Origin: Chryseobacterium wanjuense
Lineage (GTDB): Bacteria > Bacteroidota > Bacteroidia > Flavobacteriales > Weeksellaceae
DNA: 64,000 nt
Direction: 5' to 3'
NCBI RefSeq assembly: GCF_900111495.1
Contig: NZ_FOIU01000002.1
Span: 744,001 to 808,000 of the forward strand
A program made the translations under genes and the position numbers. Positions 1 to 7,015 of the stretch are shown piece after piece. Every line of letters begins with the position of its first letter. Position 1 is the first letter of the stretch. The notes beneath the pieces were generated by a model. It was not told the DNA's origin, did not search any database, and was given only the letters and a program-made list of their open reading frames with translations.

Positions 1-364
1 AAATTTCAAACAATTCTCCTGCGCTTGTAATCACAATATCTTTCTGAAGATTTGCGAAATGTGTCAGGTCTTTCGAAATCTGTAATCTTCCCGCATTATC
101 CAATTCTACTGTTTTTACTCCTGCCGTAAACATTCTAATGAAATCAGCATTCTTTTTAATAAATCTGTTGAGTTTATTAATTTTGCCCATCACCTTATCC
201 CACGCATTCATGGGGTAAACTTCCAGGCAGGGTTGGAACACAGATCTTTTAACTACAAACGCCTTGTCGTCGAAGTTTTCCATCTGCTTGATCAATGATG
301 AAGGGACTTTTAAGCGGCCTTTGTCGTCGATTTTACACTCATATGTTCCAATGAAACTTTTCAT
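1..364 (-). CDS. mraZ: MraZ transcriptional regulator (3' end cut by window edge)
   Basis: MraZ is a small DNA-binding protein with AbrB-like double-psi barrels, and it represses the division and cell-wall (dcw) cluster that it heads. The minus-strand reading begins MKSFIGTYECKIDDKGR and continues with RLKVPSSL, later NAGRLQISKDL. These are the two DxxGRxxxP-type halves of MraZ. About 121 codons are visible and the C-terminus lies outside the window to the left, where rsmH would normally follow. A TAAATTTG -7 box ends 7 nt before the ATG. The gene diverges from the hydrolase gene on the right. Confidence 0.93.
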   Translation of the reverse strand, partial: MKSFIGTYECKIDDKGRLKVPSSLIKQMENFDDKAFVVKRSVFQPCLEVYPMNAWDKVMGKINKLNRFIKKNADFIRMFTAGVKTVELDNAGRLQISKDLTHFANLQKDIVITSAGELFEI

Positions 365-370
365 TTGGGA

Positions 371-378
371 CAAATTTA
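371..378 (-). promoter_or_regulatory. -7 box of mraZ
   Basis: On the minus strand the sequence is TAAATTTG, a perfect match to the Bacteroidota TAnnTTTG element. It lies so close to the mraZ ATG (362-364) that the transcript would start at or within a few bases of the start codon. No clean TTG -33 box was picked out. Confidence 0.55.
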
Positions 379-475
379 TATAATAATTTCCAAAATTTCC
401 CACTTTTTCCCACTTTTTGCCTTAATGTTAATAAGTTTTATCAAAGATTGAGTTTCAGGGTTCTAATTTGTTGAT

Positions 476-535
476 ATGATGGATGTTGTAGAAAGTGTTA
501 TTTCGGCCATAATAAAGAGGTTCTTAAAAAAGTAA
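476..535 (+). CDS. possible 19-aa amphipathic peptide
   Basis: A 20-codon reading frame encodes a peptide starting MMDVVESVISAII and ending KRFLKK. It sits in the gap of about 270 bp between mraZ and the hydrolase gene. Hydrophobic residues fall at positions 4/5, 8/9, 12/13 and 16/17. Acidic or polar residues fall at 6/7, 10, 14/15 and 18/19. This is the pattern of an amphipathic helix with an acidic start and a basic end. A TAATTTG stretch lies just upstream. Short frames like this occur by chance, so expression is unproven. The rest of the 365-636 gap is AT-rich with nothing else recognised. Confidence 0.2.
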   Translation: MMDVVESVISAIIKRFLKK

Positions 536-606
536 GGAAAAAGCAGTCTAGTATATTATTTTTATTTTAAATTAGGGTAATCAAAATATTTTTGAGGTTT
601 AATTTG

Positions 607-615
607 TATTTTTGC
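607..615 (+). promoter_or_regulatory. -7 box of the alpha/beta hydrolase-engB operon
   Basis: TATTTTTGC fits TAnnTTTG. It would start transcription near 620, leaving a leader of about 15 nt before the ATG at 637. An in-frame upstream start at 592 would lie outside the transcript, so this box supports the ATG at 637. Confidence 0.55.
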
Positions 616-636
616 AAGGCTTTATTAAGGCATTAT

Positions 637-1398
637 ATGATATTTAGTACAAAAAAAGAAAAGAAATATACCTTTGTTGAGGCGGGAGAAGGACATCCAT
701 TGGTGCTGCTGCACGGTTTAATGGGTGGTTTGAGTAATTTCGATAAGATGGTGGATTTTTTTTCAGACAGAGGATTCAAGGTATATGTTCCTCAGTTGCC
801 AATCTACGATTTGCCGGTACTCAATACGAATCTTACGACTATTGCAAAATATATCGCCAAGTTTATAGAAACCCATGTTGAAGGCCCTGCAACGATTGTG
901 GGAAATTCTATGGGAGGTCATATTGGACTTATCTTAACACTGGCAAGACCGGATTTAATTAAAAATCTTGTCCTTACAGGAAGCTCAGGTTTATACGAAA
1001 GAACTTTTGGGGATAGTTTTCCCAGAAAAAACGACCGTTCCTATATAAGAAAGAAAACAGAAGAGGTTTTCTACGATCCAAGTATTGCAACCGAAGATTT
1101 GGTGGATGAAGTTTTCAGCGTGGTGAATGACAGGATGAAAGGCATTAAAACGGTAATGCTGGCAAGAAGCGCGATCAAACACAATATGCTGAATGATCTG
1201 CCTAAAATTCTGACACCAACGTGTCTGATCTGGGGAAAACAGGATAATGTAACCCCTCCTGAAGTGGCGGAAGATATGCACAAATTTATCCCGAATTCGG
1301 ATCTTTTCTGGATTGATAAATGCGGGCATGCTGCGATGATGGAAAAGCCGGATGAATTCAACGAAATTCTCTACAGCTGGTTAAAAAATAAAGTTTAA
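637..1398 (+). CDS. alpha/beta hydrolase
   Basis: This is a predicted cytoplasmic serine hydrolase of about 253 aa with the alpha/beta hydrolase fold. The N-terminus carries the oxyanion-hole strand LVLLHGLMGG. The nucleophile elbow is GNSMGG, with Ser as nucleophile. The C-terminal LIWGKQDNVTPP supplies the acid and CGHAAMMEKP the catalytic His. There is no signal peptide. The substrate cannot be told from sequence. The start at 637 (MIFSTKKEKK) is preferred over the in-frame start at 592, which overlaps the -7 box. It probably leads a transcript into engB, although a hairpin terminator lies between them. It could be annotated as a haloalkane-dehalogenase-like or esterase-like hydrolase. Confidence 0.85.
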   Translation: MIFSTKKEKKYTFVEAGEGHPLVLLHGLMGGLSNFDKMVDFFSDRGFKVYVPQLPIYDLPVLNTNLTTIAKYIAKFIETHVEGPATIVGNSMGGHIGLILTLARPDLIKNLVLTGSSGLYERTFGDSFPRKNDRSYIRKKTEEVFYDPSIATEDLVDEVFSVVNDRMKGIKTVMLARSAIKHNMLNDLPKILTPTCLIWGKQDNVTPPEVAEDMHKFIPNSDLFWIDKCGHAAMMEKPDEFNEILYSWLKNKV

Positions 1399-1413
1399 AA
1401 ACAAAATAAATTC

Positions 1414-1447
1414 AACCATTAAGAGCTTTTCTTAATGGTTTGTTTTT
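1414..1447 (+). terminator. intrinsic terminator after the hydrolase gene
   Basis: A 10-bp perfect stem (AACCATTAAG / CTTAATGGTT, loop AGCTTTT) is followed by a T-rich run TGTTTTT. Confidence 0.7.
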
Positions 1448-1466
1448 CTAAAAATATTCTAAAAAA

Positions 1467-2090
1467 ATGGTTATTAAAACAGCAACGTTTGTAAAGAGCA
1501 GCGGAAAATGGCAGGATTGCCCCGAACCTACAATTCCGGAATATGCTTTTATCGGAAGGTCTAATGTTGGAAAATCATCATTAATTAATGCAATGATGAA
1601 TCATAAGGATTTGGCTAAAACGTCCCAGACACCGGGAAAAACACAGCTTATTAATCATTTTTTAGTCAATGAACAGTGGTATCTGACCGATTTGCCGGGC
1701 TATGGCTATGCAAAAGTTTCCAAATCTATCAGAAAGGATTTTGAAAAGCTGATTACCAACTATATTCTGAACAGAAGAAATCTGGTAAATCTTTTTGTTT
1801 TGGTAGATTCGCGACATACACCGCAGAAAATTGATCTTGAATTTATCCAGTGGTGTGGGGAAAGCGGAGTACCTTTTTCCATTGTGTTTACGAAGGCTGA
1901 TAAACTGAAGCCTAATGTTGTCATTAAAAATGTAGAAGATTACAAAATGGAGCTTCACAAAACCTGGGAAGATCTTCCGGAATTGTACGTGACCTCTGCT
2001 GAAAAGAAAGAGGGGGGTGATGAAATCCTGGCTTTTATTCAGAAAACCAATGATTTTTTAATACAAAATAACGTGCACTTTGATGAGTAA
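1467..2090 (+). CDS. engB: ribosome biogenesis GTP-binding protein EngB/YsxC
   Basis: EngB is a TrmE-Era-EngA-YihA class GTPase needed for 50S subunit assembly. The 207-aa length is usual. Visible G motifs are G1 GRSNVGKSS, G2-region Thr in the TSQTPGKTQ stretch, G3 DLPGYGYA, G4 TKADK, and G5 TSAEKK near residue 170. Its stop codon overlaps the start of the next gene (acetyltransferase), so the two are translationally coupled. The neighbourhood of mraZ and an alpha/beta hydrolase is, from memory, common in related genera. Confidence 0.96.
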   Translation: MVIKTATFVKSSGKWQDCPEPTIPEYAFIGRSNVGKSSLINAMMNHKDLAKTSQTPGKTQLINHFLVNEQWYLTDLPGYGYAKVSKSIRKDFEKLITNYILNRRNLVNLFVLVDSRHTPQKIDLEFIQWCGESGVPFSIVFTKADKLKPNVVIKNVEDYKMELHKTWEDLPELYVTSAEKKEGGDEILAFIQKTNDFLIQNNVHFDE

Positions 2091-2532
2091 TATTATCTGG
2101 AAAATTAAAACTTTCGATGAGTTTACCGTTCCCGAATTGTATGCTGTTTTAAAAGCAAGAATCGATGTTTTTGTGATTGAGCAAAACTGTCCTTATCCGG
2201 ATCTGGATAATTATGATCAGAAAGCCATTCATATCTGGGCGGAAGAAGATGGGAAAATTTTAGCGAATTGTAGGGTTTTCGATAAAGGAATTAAATATGA
2301 TGAAGCTTCTTTAGGAAGAGTTTTAACAACTGAAGCTGCAAGAGGAAAAAATATCGGAAGACAACTGATGAAATATGCCGTTGAAACCATAGAAAACCGT
2401 TTTCATACTTCGGAAATCCGGATTTCTGCACAAGATTACTTGCTGAAATTCTACAGTGAATTTGGGTTTGAAGATACGGGCAAAAAATATTTGGAAGATG
2501 ACATTCCGCATACGGAGATGGTTAGAAAATAA
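2083..2532 (+). CDS. GNAT acetyltransferase, ElaA family
   Basis: This is a predicted N-acetyltransferase of about 149 aa. The early motif RIDVFVIEQNCPYPDLD is typical of ElaA. The acetyl-CoA loop is seen in TEAARGKNIGRQLM, and the end of the fold in FYSEFGFEDTGKKYLED. The acceptor is unknown. The start overlaps the engB stop; ATGs at 2080 and 2083 are both possible and differ by one Met. A hairpin terminator follows the stop closely, so this is the last gene of the engB unit. Confidence 0.88.
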   Translation: MSNIIWKIKTFDEFTVPELYAVLKARIDVFVIEQNCPYPDLDNYDQKAIHIWAEEDGKILANCRVFDKGIKYDEASLGRVLTTEAARGKNIGRQLMKYAVETIENRFHTSEIRISAQDYLLKFYSEFGFEDTGKKYLEDDIPHTEMVRK

Positions 2533-2534
2533 AG

Positions 2535-2564
2535 AAAAGCGAGGAATTTTTCCCCGCTTTTTTT
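2535..2564 (+). terminator. intrinsic terminator after the acetyltransferase
   Basis: The stem AAAAGCGaGG / CCcCGCTTTT has a short AT loop and is followed by a T run. It also separates this rightward unit from the leftward operon ending at 2592. Confidence 0.65.
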
Positions 2565-2591
2565 GATAGTTAAAATATATGGAGTGTTTTT

Positions 2592-3482
2592 TTATTTTCC
2601 TGAAATAGCTTTTAAAATAATAGGTTCAATATTGGAAGGAAGATCAGCGGACTTGATCTGGTATTTTTTGATTTTCATTTCTTTGAACCAGTTTTCCCAG
2701 TATTCTTTGATGACATCGCCTTCAAAAGGGTTGCCCTTCGCAGGATTGATTCCTAAGACAATCACCTCAAGATTATCAAGATCATCATTAGCCTTGATAA
2801 AACCCAATTCTTTATCCTGAATTTTTGTTTTAAAATTTGAAGTGTTCAGCTTTAATGATCTTACCAATTCCGGTGTGAGATAAGATGTTTTTTTTCCCTC
2901 AGAAAACTTAGAGTCTTTGTGAAAAATATATCCGTCTGTCAGAATAAAGAGAATATTCCGGTGATCATCCTTTATGCAGTAATCCTGAACTTTATTCTTA
3001 AAAAACTCCCAAATATCAGAACCAACATATTGTTTGTCCTTAATTGCCGACTCGTAAATCTGCGAAGGCAAAGCCGAATATTTTTTATCAACCAGGTCAA
3101 TATTATCTTTTGTTGTGTTTTTGTCAAAAGAGATTTTCAGTTCTTTGGTGAGATCATTCATTTTCGGATCGGAAGGTTCAGGATTGAAGAAAACCTGCAT
3201 CTGATCGTTGAGCTGGATAACTCTTTTACCTTTAATATGATCTAAAAATCCTTTATCGATAGATTTGATATATTCAATATCTCTTTGGAAATATTCCATT
3301 GTGGGATTCGGATTTTTTTCGGGATCGATTCTATCTGAAAGATCTATTAGAACACTTACGTTTAAGTTCTTTAAATTACTTGTATTACTGATCGGAGCTG
3401 AAACACCTTTACCCTGTTCCTTGGCCTTACTACACTGAATGAAAAGTACAGAAGCAATTAAAAAATAAAATATTTTTTTCAT
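2592..3482 (-). CDS. vWA-like periplasmic lipoprotein
   Basis: This is a 296-aa predicted lipoprotein: signal peptide with lipobox-like FIQC and lipidated Cys17. The mature part looks like a von Willebrand A fold. There is a first strand VSVLIDLSDRI (Asp47, Ser49, with Asp50 where the second MIDAS Ser is usual), a central strand NILFILTDGY (TDG 182-184), and a later strand LEVIVLGINP. I infer the vWA fold from this strand order; the metal site would be atypical. The ATG at 3482 is chosen because the upstream extension lacks a signal peptide and overlaps the previous gene. It lies 10 bp downstream of the coiled-coil membrane protein and ends the leftward run. The function is unknown. Confidence 0.75.
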   Translation of the reverse strand: MKKIFYFLIASVLFIQCSKAKEQGKGVSAPISNTSNLKNLNVSVLIDLSDRIDPEKNPNPTMEYFQRDIEYIKSIDKGFLDHIKGKRVIQLNDQMQVFFNPEPSDPKMNDLTKELKISFDKNTTKDNIDLVDKKYSALPSQIYESAIKDKQYVGSDIWEFFKNKVQDYCIKDDHRNILFILTDGYIFHKDSKFSEGKKTSYLTPELVRSLKLNTSNFKTKIQDKELGFIKANDDLDNLEVIVLGINPAKGNPFEGDVIKEYWENWFKEMKIKKYQIKSADLPSNIEPIILKAISGK

Positions 3483-3492
3483 AATAAAGTTT

Positions 3493-4839
3493 TTATAAAA
3501 CAGACATATAAACGGTATTCTGACTATCGGAATTGGCTCCGACCTTATTAAGATTGTACATATATTGCTTCTTACATTCTTCAATCATATCTTGTTTTAC
3601 GGGATGCGAAACGGCTAGTTTTTCACTAATGAATGTAATCCAGCCCTGCATGTATTCCGAAGCGTATAACTTGTAATCTTTGGTTGGGATTATGGTTCCG
3701 TCGATGATATTCTGAAGCTCTTCAATCCTGCCTTTTGCTTTGGCGATCAGTTCTTTGATGCTTCCGATAGTATTGCGTACTTCTTCTTTTTGTTTTTCAA
3801 AGTCTCCGATTTTTTCCTGATATACAAGGATATCTTTCTGCCTTTTCGTTTGCTCATGCTTGATCTTATCTTTTTCTTTATGCTCTTTCATTACAAAATC
3901 GAAAACGAGTCCCCAGATAATGTAGACAATAAACCCGGCGAAAATAATTCCCCAAAACTGATTTTTTGTGAAAGCGATGGAAAGATCGAAAGGGGGAGAG
4001 TTGAAGGTTTTGTTTAATTCATATAATTTAGATTCAATTTCGTAAGCCAAAATAGCATCGAAGACGAATGTTATTATAAAAAGTAATGCAACTTTAGAAT
4101 AATTAACAAAACTTTTATTTTCACCAAACATGTGGATCAAATACCCTAATCCAAGGAAAACAAAAGGAATCAATGTTACAAAAGCTCCTTCCAATGGGCC
4201 TTCGTCCCATGCTTTGTTGAAAGCCTGCGCATCCAGAACATTCTGAATGATATTTCCGTTCGTATCAAAACTTTTAAAAAATGCAGAGTAAGAAGTCGAA
4301 ATATAAAAGGTAAAAAGATATAAGCTGATCGGGATCAGGATAATTAAACCAATCCAAAATTTTGTGGAAGCGCCTTTTGTGGCTTTAACATTATAAATTT
4401 CGGGGTTTCTGGGAAGGTCATTAATCTCAAATTTTATTTTTTCAATTTTATCCTGAACAGATTCTATATCCTGGCCGATATTTTTCAGGTGATCTTCTTT
4501 GTTGTCTAAAGATACAGAAAGGCCTTTGATCTCGGTTTCTTTATTTTTCTGTTCGTTGAGGTAAGGCTCTTTCAGCTTATTTTGTTTATCGACGAGCTCT
4601 TTTTCTTCATTTTGAAATTTAGAATAAATAGCATCAAGACAGATAGACAAAGCCGTATGATTCCCATTGTTTCTGGAACTGTCACGGTAACCATTTTCAT
4701 GATAAGATCTTTTTCTGTTTTCTTCGCTGGTTTCGCTGTTGGCATCGACATCGAATTTTACAATATCATCTTTCGGACTCTCAATTGGAACCGGTTTTAA
4801 TCGGAATAAATTTTTAATATTATTGGTCATGACATTCAT
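3493..4839 (-). CDS. coiled-coil multi-pass membrane protein of unknown function
   Basis: This 448-aa protein has no family I recognise. After a polar N-terminus (about 1-75), residues 75-150 are a charged coiled coil (repeats rich in K, E, Q, L). Next come about four hydrophobic segments between 160 and 320: FWIGLIILIPISLYLFTFYI, GAFVTLIPFVFLGLGYLI, VALLFIITFVFDAILAYEI and FAGFIVYIIWGLVFDFV. A second coiled coil follows (330-395), then a soluble tail. Starts at 4839 and 4830 are both possible. It is 7 bp from the TerB-like gene and 10 bp from the vWA-like lipoprotein gene. The likely role is a membrane scaffold linking cytoplasmic and periplasmic partners (inference). Confidence 0.8.
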   Translation of the reverse strand: MNVMTNNIKNLFRLKPVPIESPKDDIVKFDVDANSETSEENRKRSYHENGYRDSSRNNGNHTALSICLDAIYSKFQNEEKELVDKQNKLKEPYLNEQKNKETEIKGLSVSLDNKEDHLKNIGQDIESVQDKIEKIKFEINDLPRNPEIYNVKATKGASTKFWIGLIILIPISLYLFTFYISTSYSAFFKSFDTNGNIIQNVLDAQAFNKAWDEGPLEGAFVTLIPFVFLGLGYLIHMFGENKSFVNYSKVALLFIITFVFDAILAYEIESKLYELNKTFNSPPFDLSIAFTKNQFWGIIFAGFIVYIIWGLVFDFVMKEHKEKDKIKHEQTKRQKDILVYQEKIGDFEKQKEEVRNTIGSIKELIAKAKGRIEELQNIIDGTIIPTKDYKLYASEYMQGWITFISEKLAVSHPVKQDMIEECKKQYMYNLNKVGANSDSQNTVYMSVL

Positions 4840-4846
4840 AGTTGGG

Positions 4847-5254
4847 TTAGTTTTTTAGATCATTAAGAATATCATTTTTAGTTTTTCCCTGTTTTACCGC
4901 TTCGATAAAATAATCGGCAATTTCTTGTACGTTTTCTTCCAAAAAGCCGAACATGGCGACATATTTTTTCAATGCAGAATATTCATTTTCTGAGACCACT
5001 CCATCTGCCCAGATCATTACGGTAAGATCGAAAAGCGATTCTACTTTTTCATCAATGGTCTCCGGGACCAATGATTTTGAGTTAATGGGGTTTAAAAGAA
5101 TCTCATCCAGATTTTTAGGAGAAATTCCTCTTTCTTCAGCTGTTTTATAAAGCATTTTTAATTCTAATGGGCTAAAGTCGTCGTCGCAGATTGCCATTTG
5201 ATAAAGCCTTAAAAAATGAGCTTTCAGATTTTCAGGGATTTGTATTGTTTCCAT
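4847..5254 (-). CDS. TerB-like helical protein
   Basis: This 135-aa all-helical acidic protein has the look of the tellurite-resistance TerB fold. There are two similar halves, each with an acidic turn: CDDDFSPLELKMLYKTAEERG near residue 23, and WADGVVSENEYSALKKY near residue 82. In TerB these acidic DGxxSxxE-type turns bind metal. It has no signal peptide and is probably cytoplasmic. TerB domains often sit in operons with vWA proteins in stress-response systems, which fits the vWA-like lipoprotein two genes downstream. Six bp separate it from the upstream membrane protein gene. The fold assignment is from motif reading only. Confidence 0.7.
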   Translation of the reverse strand: METIQIPENLKAHFLRLYQMAICDDDFSPLELKMLYKTAEERGISPKNLDEILLNPINSKSLVPETIDEKVESLFDLTVMIWADGVVSENEYSALKKYVAMFGFLEENVQEIADYFIEAVKQGKTKNDILNDLKN

Positions 5255-5260
5255 AGTTTT

Positions 5261-5623
5261 TTATTTAATTATTCTGTCTCTGGTTTTAGGGATTTCCTGA
5301 TGTTTAATATCGATGGTTTCGGGCTCTTTTACCGTTTTTTTAGGAAATAATGTGTAGAAATAATAAGAAAACAAAAGCCCGACAATAATATCTATCACAA
5401 TCCAGAACGGTTTCAAATAAAGATAAATCGGAAAGAACGGATTGAATAAAATAAAGATGAGAATGAAGGCCAAAAACCAAAAGTTTCTGCTCCTGAATTC
5501 ATTAAAAATAATGATTAAAGCGATCAGGGAAACGATAATTCTCAACAACAGATAAAATCTCTGTGGGAGGTCAAAAATTCCGATAAAACACAAAAGGGCT
5601 GCGATTATGATAAGGTATTTCAT
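5261..5623 (-). CDS. small multi-pass membrane protein (DUF6804-like)
   Basis: This 120-aa protein has four hydrophobic stretches: residues 2-17, 24-42, about 50-70 and 74-95. A charged cytoplasmic tail ends in KTRDRIIK. The pattern with a FDLPQRFYLLLRIIV stretch after the first helix recalls DUF6804 proteins of Bacteroidota, but I hold this loosely. It heads the tightest part of the operon, only 6 bp before the TerB-like gene. It may be a membrane partner of that module. No enzymatic residues are visible. Confidence 0.7.
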   Translation of the reverse strand: MKYLIIIAALLCFIGIFDLPQRFYLLLRIIVSLIALIIIFNEFRSRNFWFLAFILIFILFNPFFPIYLYLKPFWIVIDIIVGLLFSYYFYTLFPKKTVKEPETIDIKHQEIPKTRDRIIK

Positions 5624-5651
5624 GGTTATTGTTTTTAGTCGGGCTTTTATA

Positions 5652-5957
5652 TTAGTTACATCCTGAACAGTATGATCTGTCTACGTATTCCTTGCTGTTT
5701 CCGGAATAGTAATAGCATCCGCCTCTCGGCCCGACAATTAATTCATGTCCATTATAAGTACATCCCTTACTTCTTGAATATGATCTTGAACTTTTTGCTT
5801 TACTCCTTTTACTTTTTCTGTGCTTCTTACCTTTGGCTTTCTTTGGTTTTTTTGTTGAAAATTCTGTGGTAGAAGTTGTACTGTTCGTTGTTGCTGAAAT
5901 AGTAGCAGGTAATAATAGCCCTAAACTTAGCAGGCTTGTAAATAGTAGTTTTTTCAT
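5652..5957 (-). CDS. secreted basic protein with PBCV-type basic adaptor motif
   Basis: This 101-aa protein has three parts. Residues 1-22 are a signal peptide. Residues 36-65 are extremely basic and Ser-rich (KKPKKAKGKKHRKSKRSKAK). The C-terminus (67-101) contains CTYNGHELIVGPRGGCYYYS followed by KEYVDRSYC. The GPRGGxYY...YVDRS signature is that of the PBCV-specific basic adaptor domain, first described in algal viruses and also seen in bacterial secreted proteins. Five cysteines lie in the tail. The basic linker suggests binding to polyanions such as LPS, teichoic-like polymers or DNA (inference). It is separated by 28 bp from the downstream gene and by 26 bp from DUF6232. Confidence 0.8.
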   Translation of the reverse strand: MKKLLFTSLLSLGLLLPATISATTNSTTSTTEFSTKKPKKAKGKKHRKSKRSKAKSSRSYSRSKGCTYNGHELIVGPRGGCYYYSGNSKEYVDRSYCSGCN

Positions 5958-5983
5958 GGTGATTTATTTTAATGTTGAAAAGT

Positions 5984-6364
5984 TTATCCTCGATGGATTA
6001 TAGCCTCATTTAAAGCTTTTACAATTTTTTGAATGTAATCTCTATTTTTTGAGACAATACTGTTTGCTTCTCCTGCGTTTGTGCTTATTCTTACTGCAAA
6101 TTCGTTTTTAATGGAAAAGATGATGATTAGTCCTAAACAAATAAGTATTAATCCGATTAAAAAAACATCTTTAAAAAAGATGAAGGGAATTCCCAAAAGA
6201 ATCATAAGAATGGGTAAGACCCTGCTTTTTTCGATTTCAAAAACATAAACAGAAGAAATATTTCTCATAGCATAAGTTTTTGATTGAGTAACAAATCTGG
6301 ACTGTGTAACAGTAACGGAAGCATCCTGATAGAATGTTGTTTCGTTTTGAATTTGAGTTTCCAT
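5984..6364 (-). CDS. DUF6232 family membrane protein
   Basis: This 126-aa protein shows the DUF6232 plan. An N-terminal beta region contains FYQDASVTVTQSRFVTQSKTYAMRNI, split here by reading into a TVTQSRF strand and a YAMRNISSV strand. Two transmembrane helices follow (about 50-67 and 70-87). A cytoplasmic C-terminal part ends in a helix (SKNRDYIQKIVKALNEAI). The family has no known function. In other genomes I recall it near stress or defence type genes, but that is not decisive. It is the third gene of the leftward run. Confidence 0.75.
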   Translation of the reverse strand: METQIQNETTFYQDASVTVTQSRFVTQSKTYAMRNISSVYVFEIEKSRVLPILMILLGIPFIFFKDVFLIGLILICLGLIIIFSIKNEFAVRISTNAGEANSIVSKNRDYIQKIVKALNEAIIHRG

Positions 6365-6386
6365 AATAATAGCTTATTAATGATTG

Positions 6387-6722
6387 TTATTCTCCAGTTA
6401 AATCTATTACCGGTGCATTTGGAGCGTTTCTCTTTACAGATTCGATACCGACTTCTCTTGCAGAAGATGTTGTATACATTTCACTTGTTCCGATTATTTC
6501 TCCATTACTAGCCTTTAAATTGAAATAATATTGTCCGTTTGTTGCAACTCTCCGATCATAACGCTGGTCAAAAGGAGCGTTCATTTTTACTGATTCGATT
6601 CCATTTTTACAGCCAGCTTTGGTTTGGTAACCCTCACCTGTAAGGATAGGTTCGTGGTTATCAGCTTTCAAAACGAACTGATATTCACCATTTGATCTTT
6701 TACTAATAAAAAATTTTCCCAT
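6387..6722 (-). CDS. YegP family protein (two DUF1508 repeats)
   Basis: This 111-aa protein is made of two DUF1508 repeats. The first is FFISKRSNGEYQFVLKADN ... GIESVKMNAP, and the second is NGQYYFNLKASNGEIIGTSE ... GIESVKRNAP. Each repeat is a small alpha/beta unit, and the pair makes the usual YegP dimer-like fold. The molecular function is unknown; YegP proteins are small cytoplasmic proteins, often stress-induced. The gene lies 5 bp downstream of the 49-aa peptide gene. Confidence 0.92.
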   Translation of the reverse strand: MGKFFISKRSNGEYQFVLKADNHEPILTGEGYQTKAGCKNGIESVKMNAPFDQRYDRRVATNGQYYFNLKASNGEIIGTSEMYTTSSAREVGIESVKRNAPNAPVIDLTGE

Positions 6723-6727
6723 AGTTC

Positions 6728-6877
6728 TTAATTTTTACATCCATTTTTATCACATGTTATCTTATCATTGGTATTTACCCAATGGTCAGGAAGGGTATTC
6801 GTGTTGGTACCACAGCCTGTCATTCCTCCTTTTTGTCCTTTATGGACAATGTTTGTTGGTGTGTGCTTTACGTTCAT
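6728..6877 (-). CDS. 49-aa hypothetical protein, first gene of the leftward run
   Basis: The frame runs from ATG (6875-6877) to TAA (6728-6730) and encodes MNVKHTPTNIVHKGQKGGMT, then CGTNTNTLPDHWVNTNDKIT, ending CDKNGCKN. It is polar, with three Cys, no signal peptide and no known domain. The K-G-Q-K-G-G segment resembles small cytoplasmic proteins often found next to YegP genes in related bacteria (recollection, not checked). It is first after a well-formed promoter and palindrome and sits 5 bp from yegP, which supports it being real. Confidence 0.6.
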   Translation of the reverse strand: MNVKHTPTNIVHKGQKGGMTGCGTNTNTLPDHWVNTNDKITCDKNGCKN

Positions 6878-6903
6878 AATAAATTGTTTTTTATTTTACA
6901 CTC

Positions 6904-6929
6904 CAAAAGTATAAACCTTTAAAAACCAA
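6904..6929 (-). promoter_or_regulatory. promoter of the eight-gene leftward run
   Basis: On the minus strand, TACTTTTG (6904-6911) is a perfect -7 box and TTG (6927-6929) a -33 box, spaced 15 nt. The predicted transcript starts about 20-25 nt before the ATG at 6877. The 16-bp palindrome lies directly upstream of the -33 box. Confidence 0.65.
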
Positions 6930-6932
6930 TCC

Positions 6933-6948
6933 TTACGGAAAACCGTAA
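6933..6948. promoter_or_regulatory. palindromic operator, copy 1
   Basis: TTACGGAAAACCGTAA is an inverted repeat (6-bp arms, AAAA centre) placed 21 nt upstream of the -7 box of the leftward run. An identical 16-mer with identical spacing occurs at 9931-9946, on the other side of the response-regulator/kinase pair. I infer that it is a binding site, most likely for the LuxR-type regulator encoded at 7016-7678. Confidence 0.6.
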
Positions 6949-6962
6949 ATAGGATTATTTAA

Positions 6963-6991
6963 TAAAAAAACCTCCCAGAAATGCTGGAAGG
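6963..6991 (-). terminator. intrinsic terminator of the kinase/regulator operon
   Basis: On the minus strand the stem CCTtCCAG / CTGGgAGG (one T-G wobble) is followed by TTTTTTTATT. It lies just beyond the stop of the response regulator gene. Confidence 0.7.
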
Positions 6992-7015
6992 CTATTAGTT
7001 TTTATGAATAGAAAA

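Noticed and set aside
592..636. A longer N-terminus for the hydrolase from an in-frame ATG at 592.
   Set aside because: The -7 box at 607-615 lies within it and the extra residues do not match the family. Similar upstream extensions were rejected at 3584, 9365, 22705, 32099, 34158, 37618, 43522, 43558, 52528 and 62900 for promoter overlap or because they destroy a signal peptide or lipobox.
991..1361. Two antisense frames (112 and 96 aa) over the hydrolase gene.
   Set aside because: They are shadow frames with no coherent domain; the hydrolase motifs are on the plus strand.
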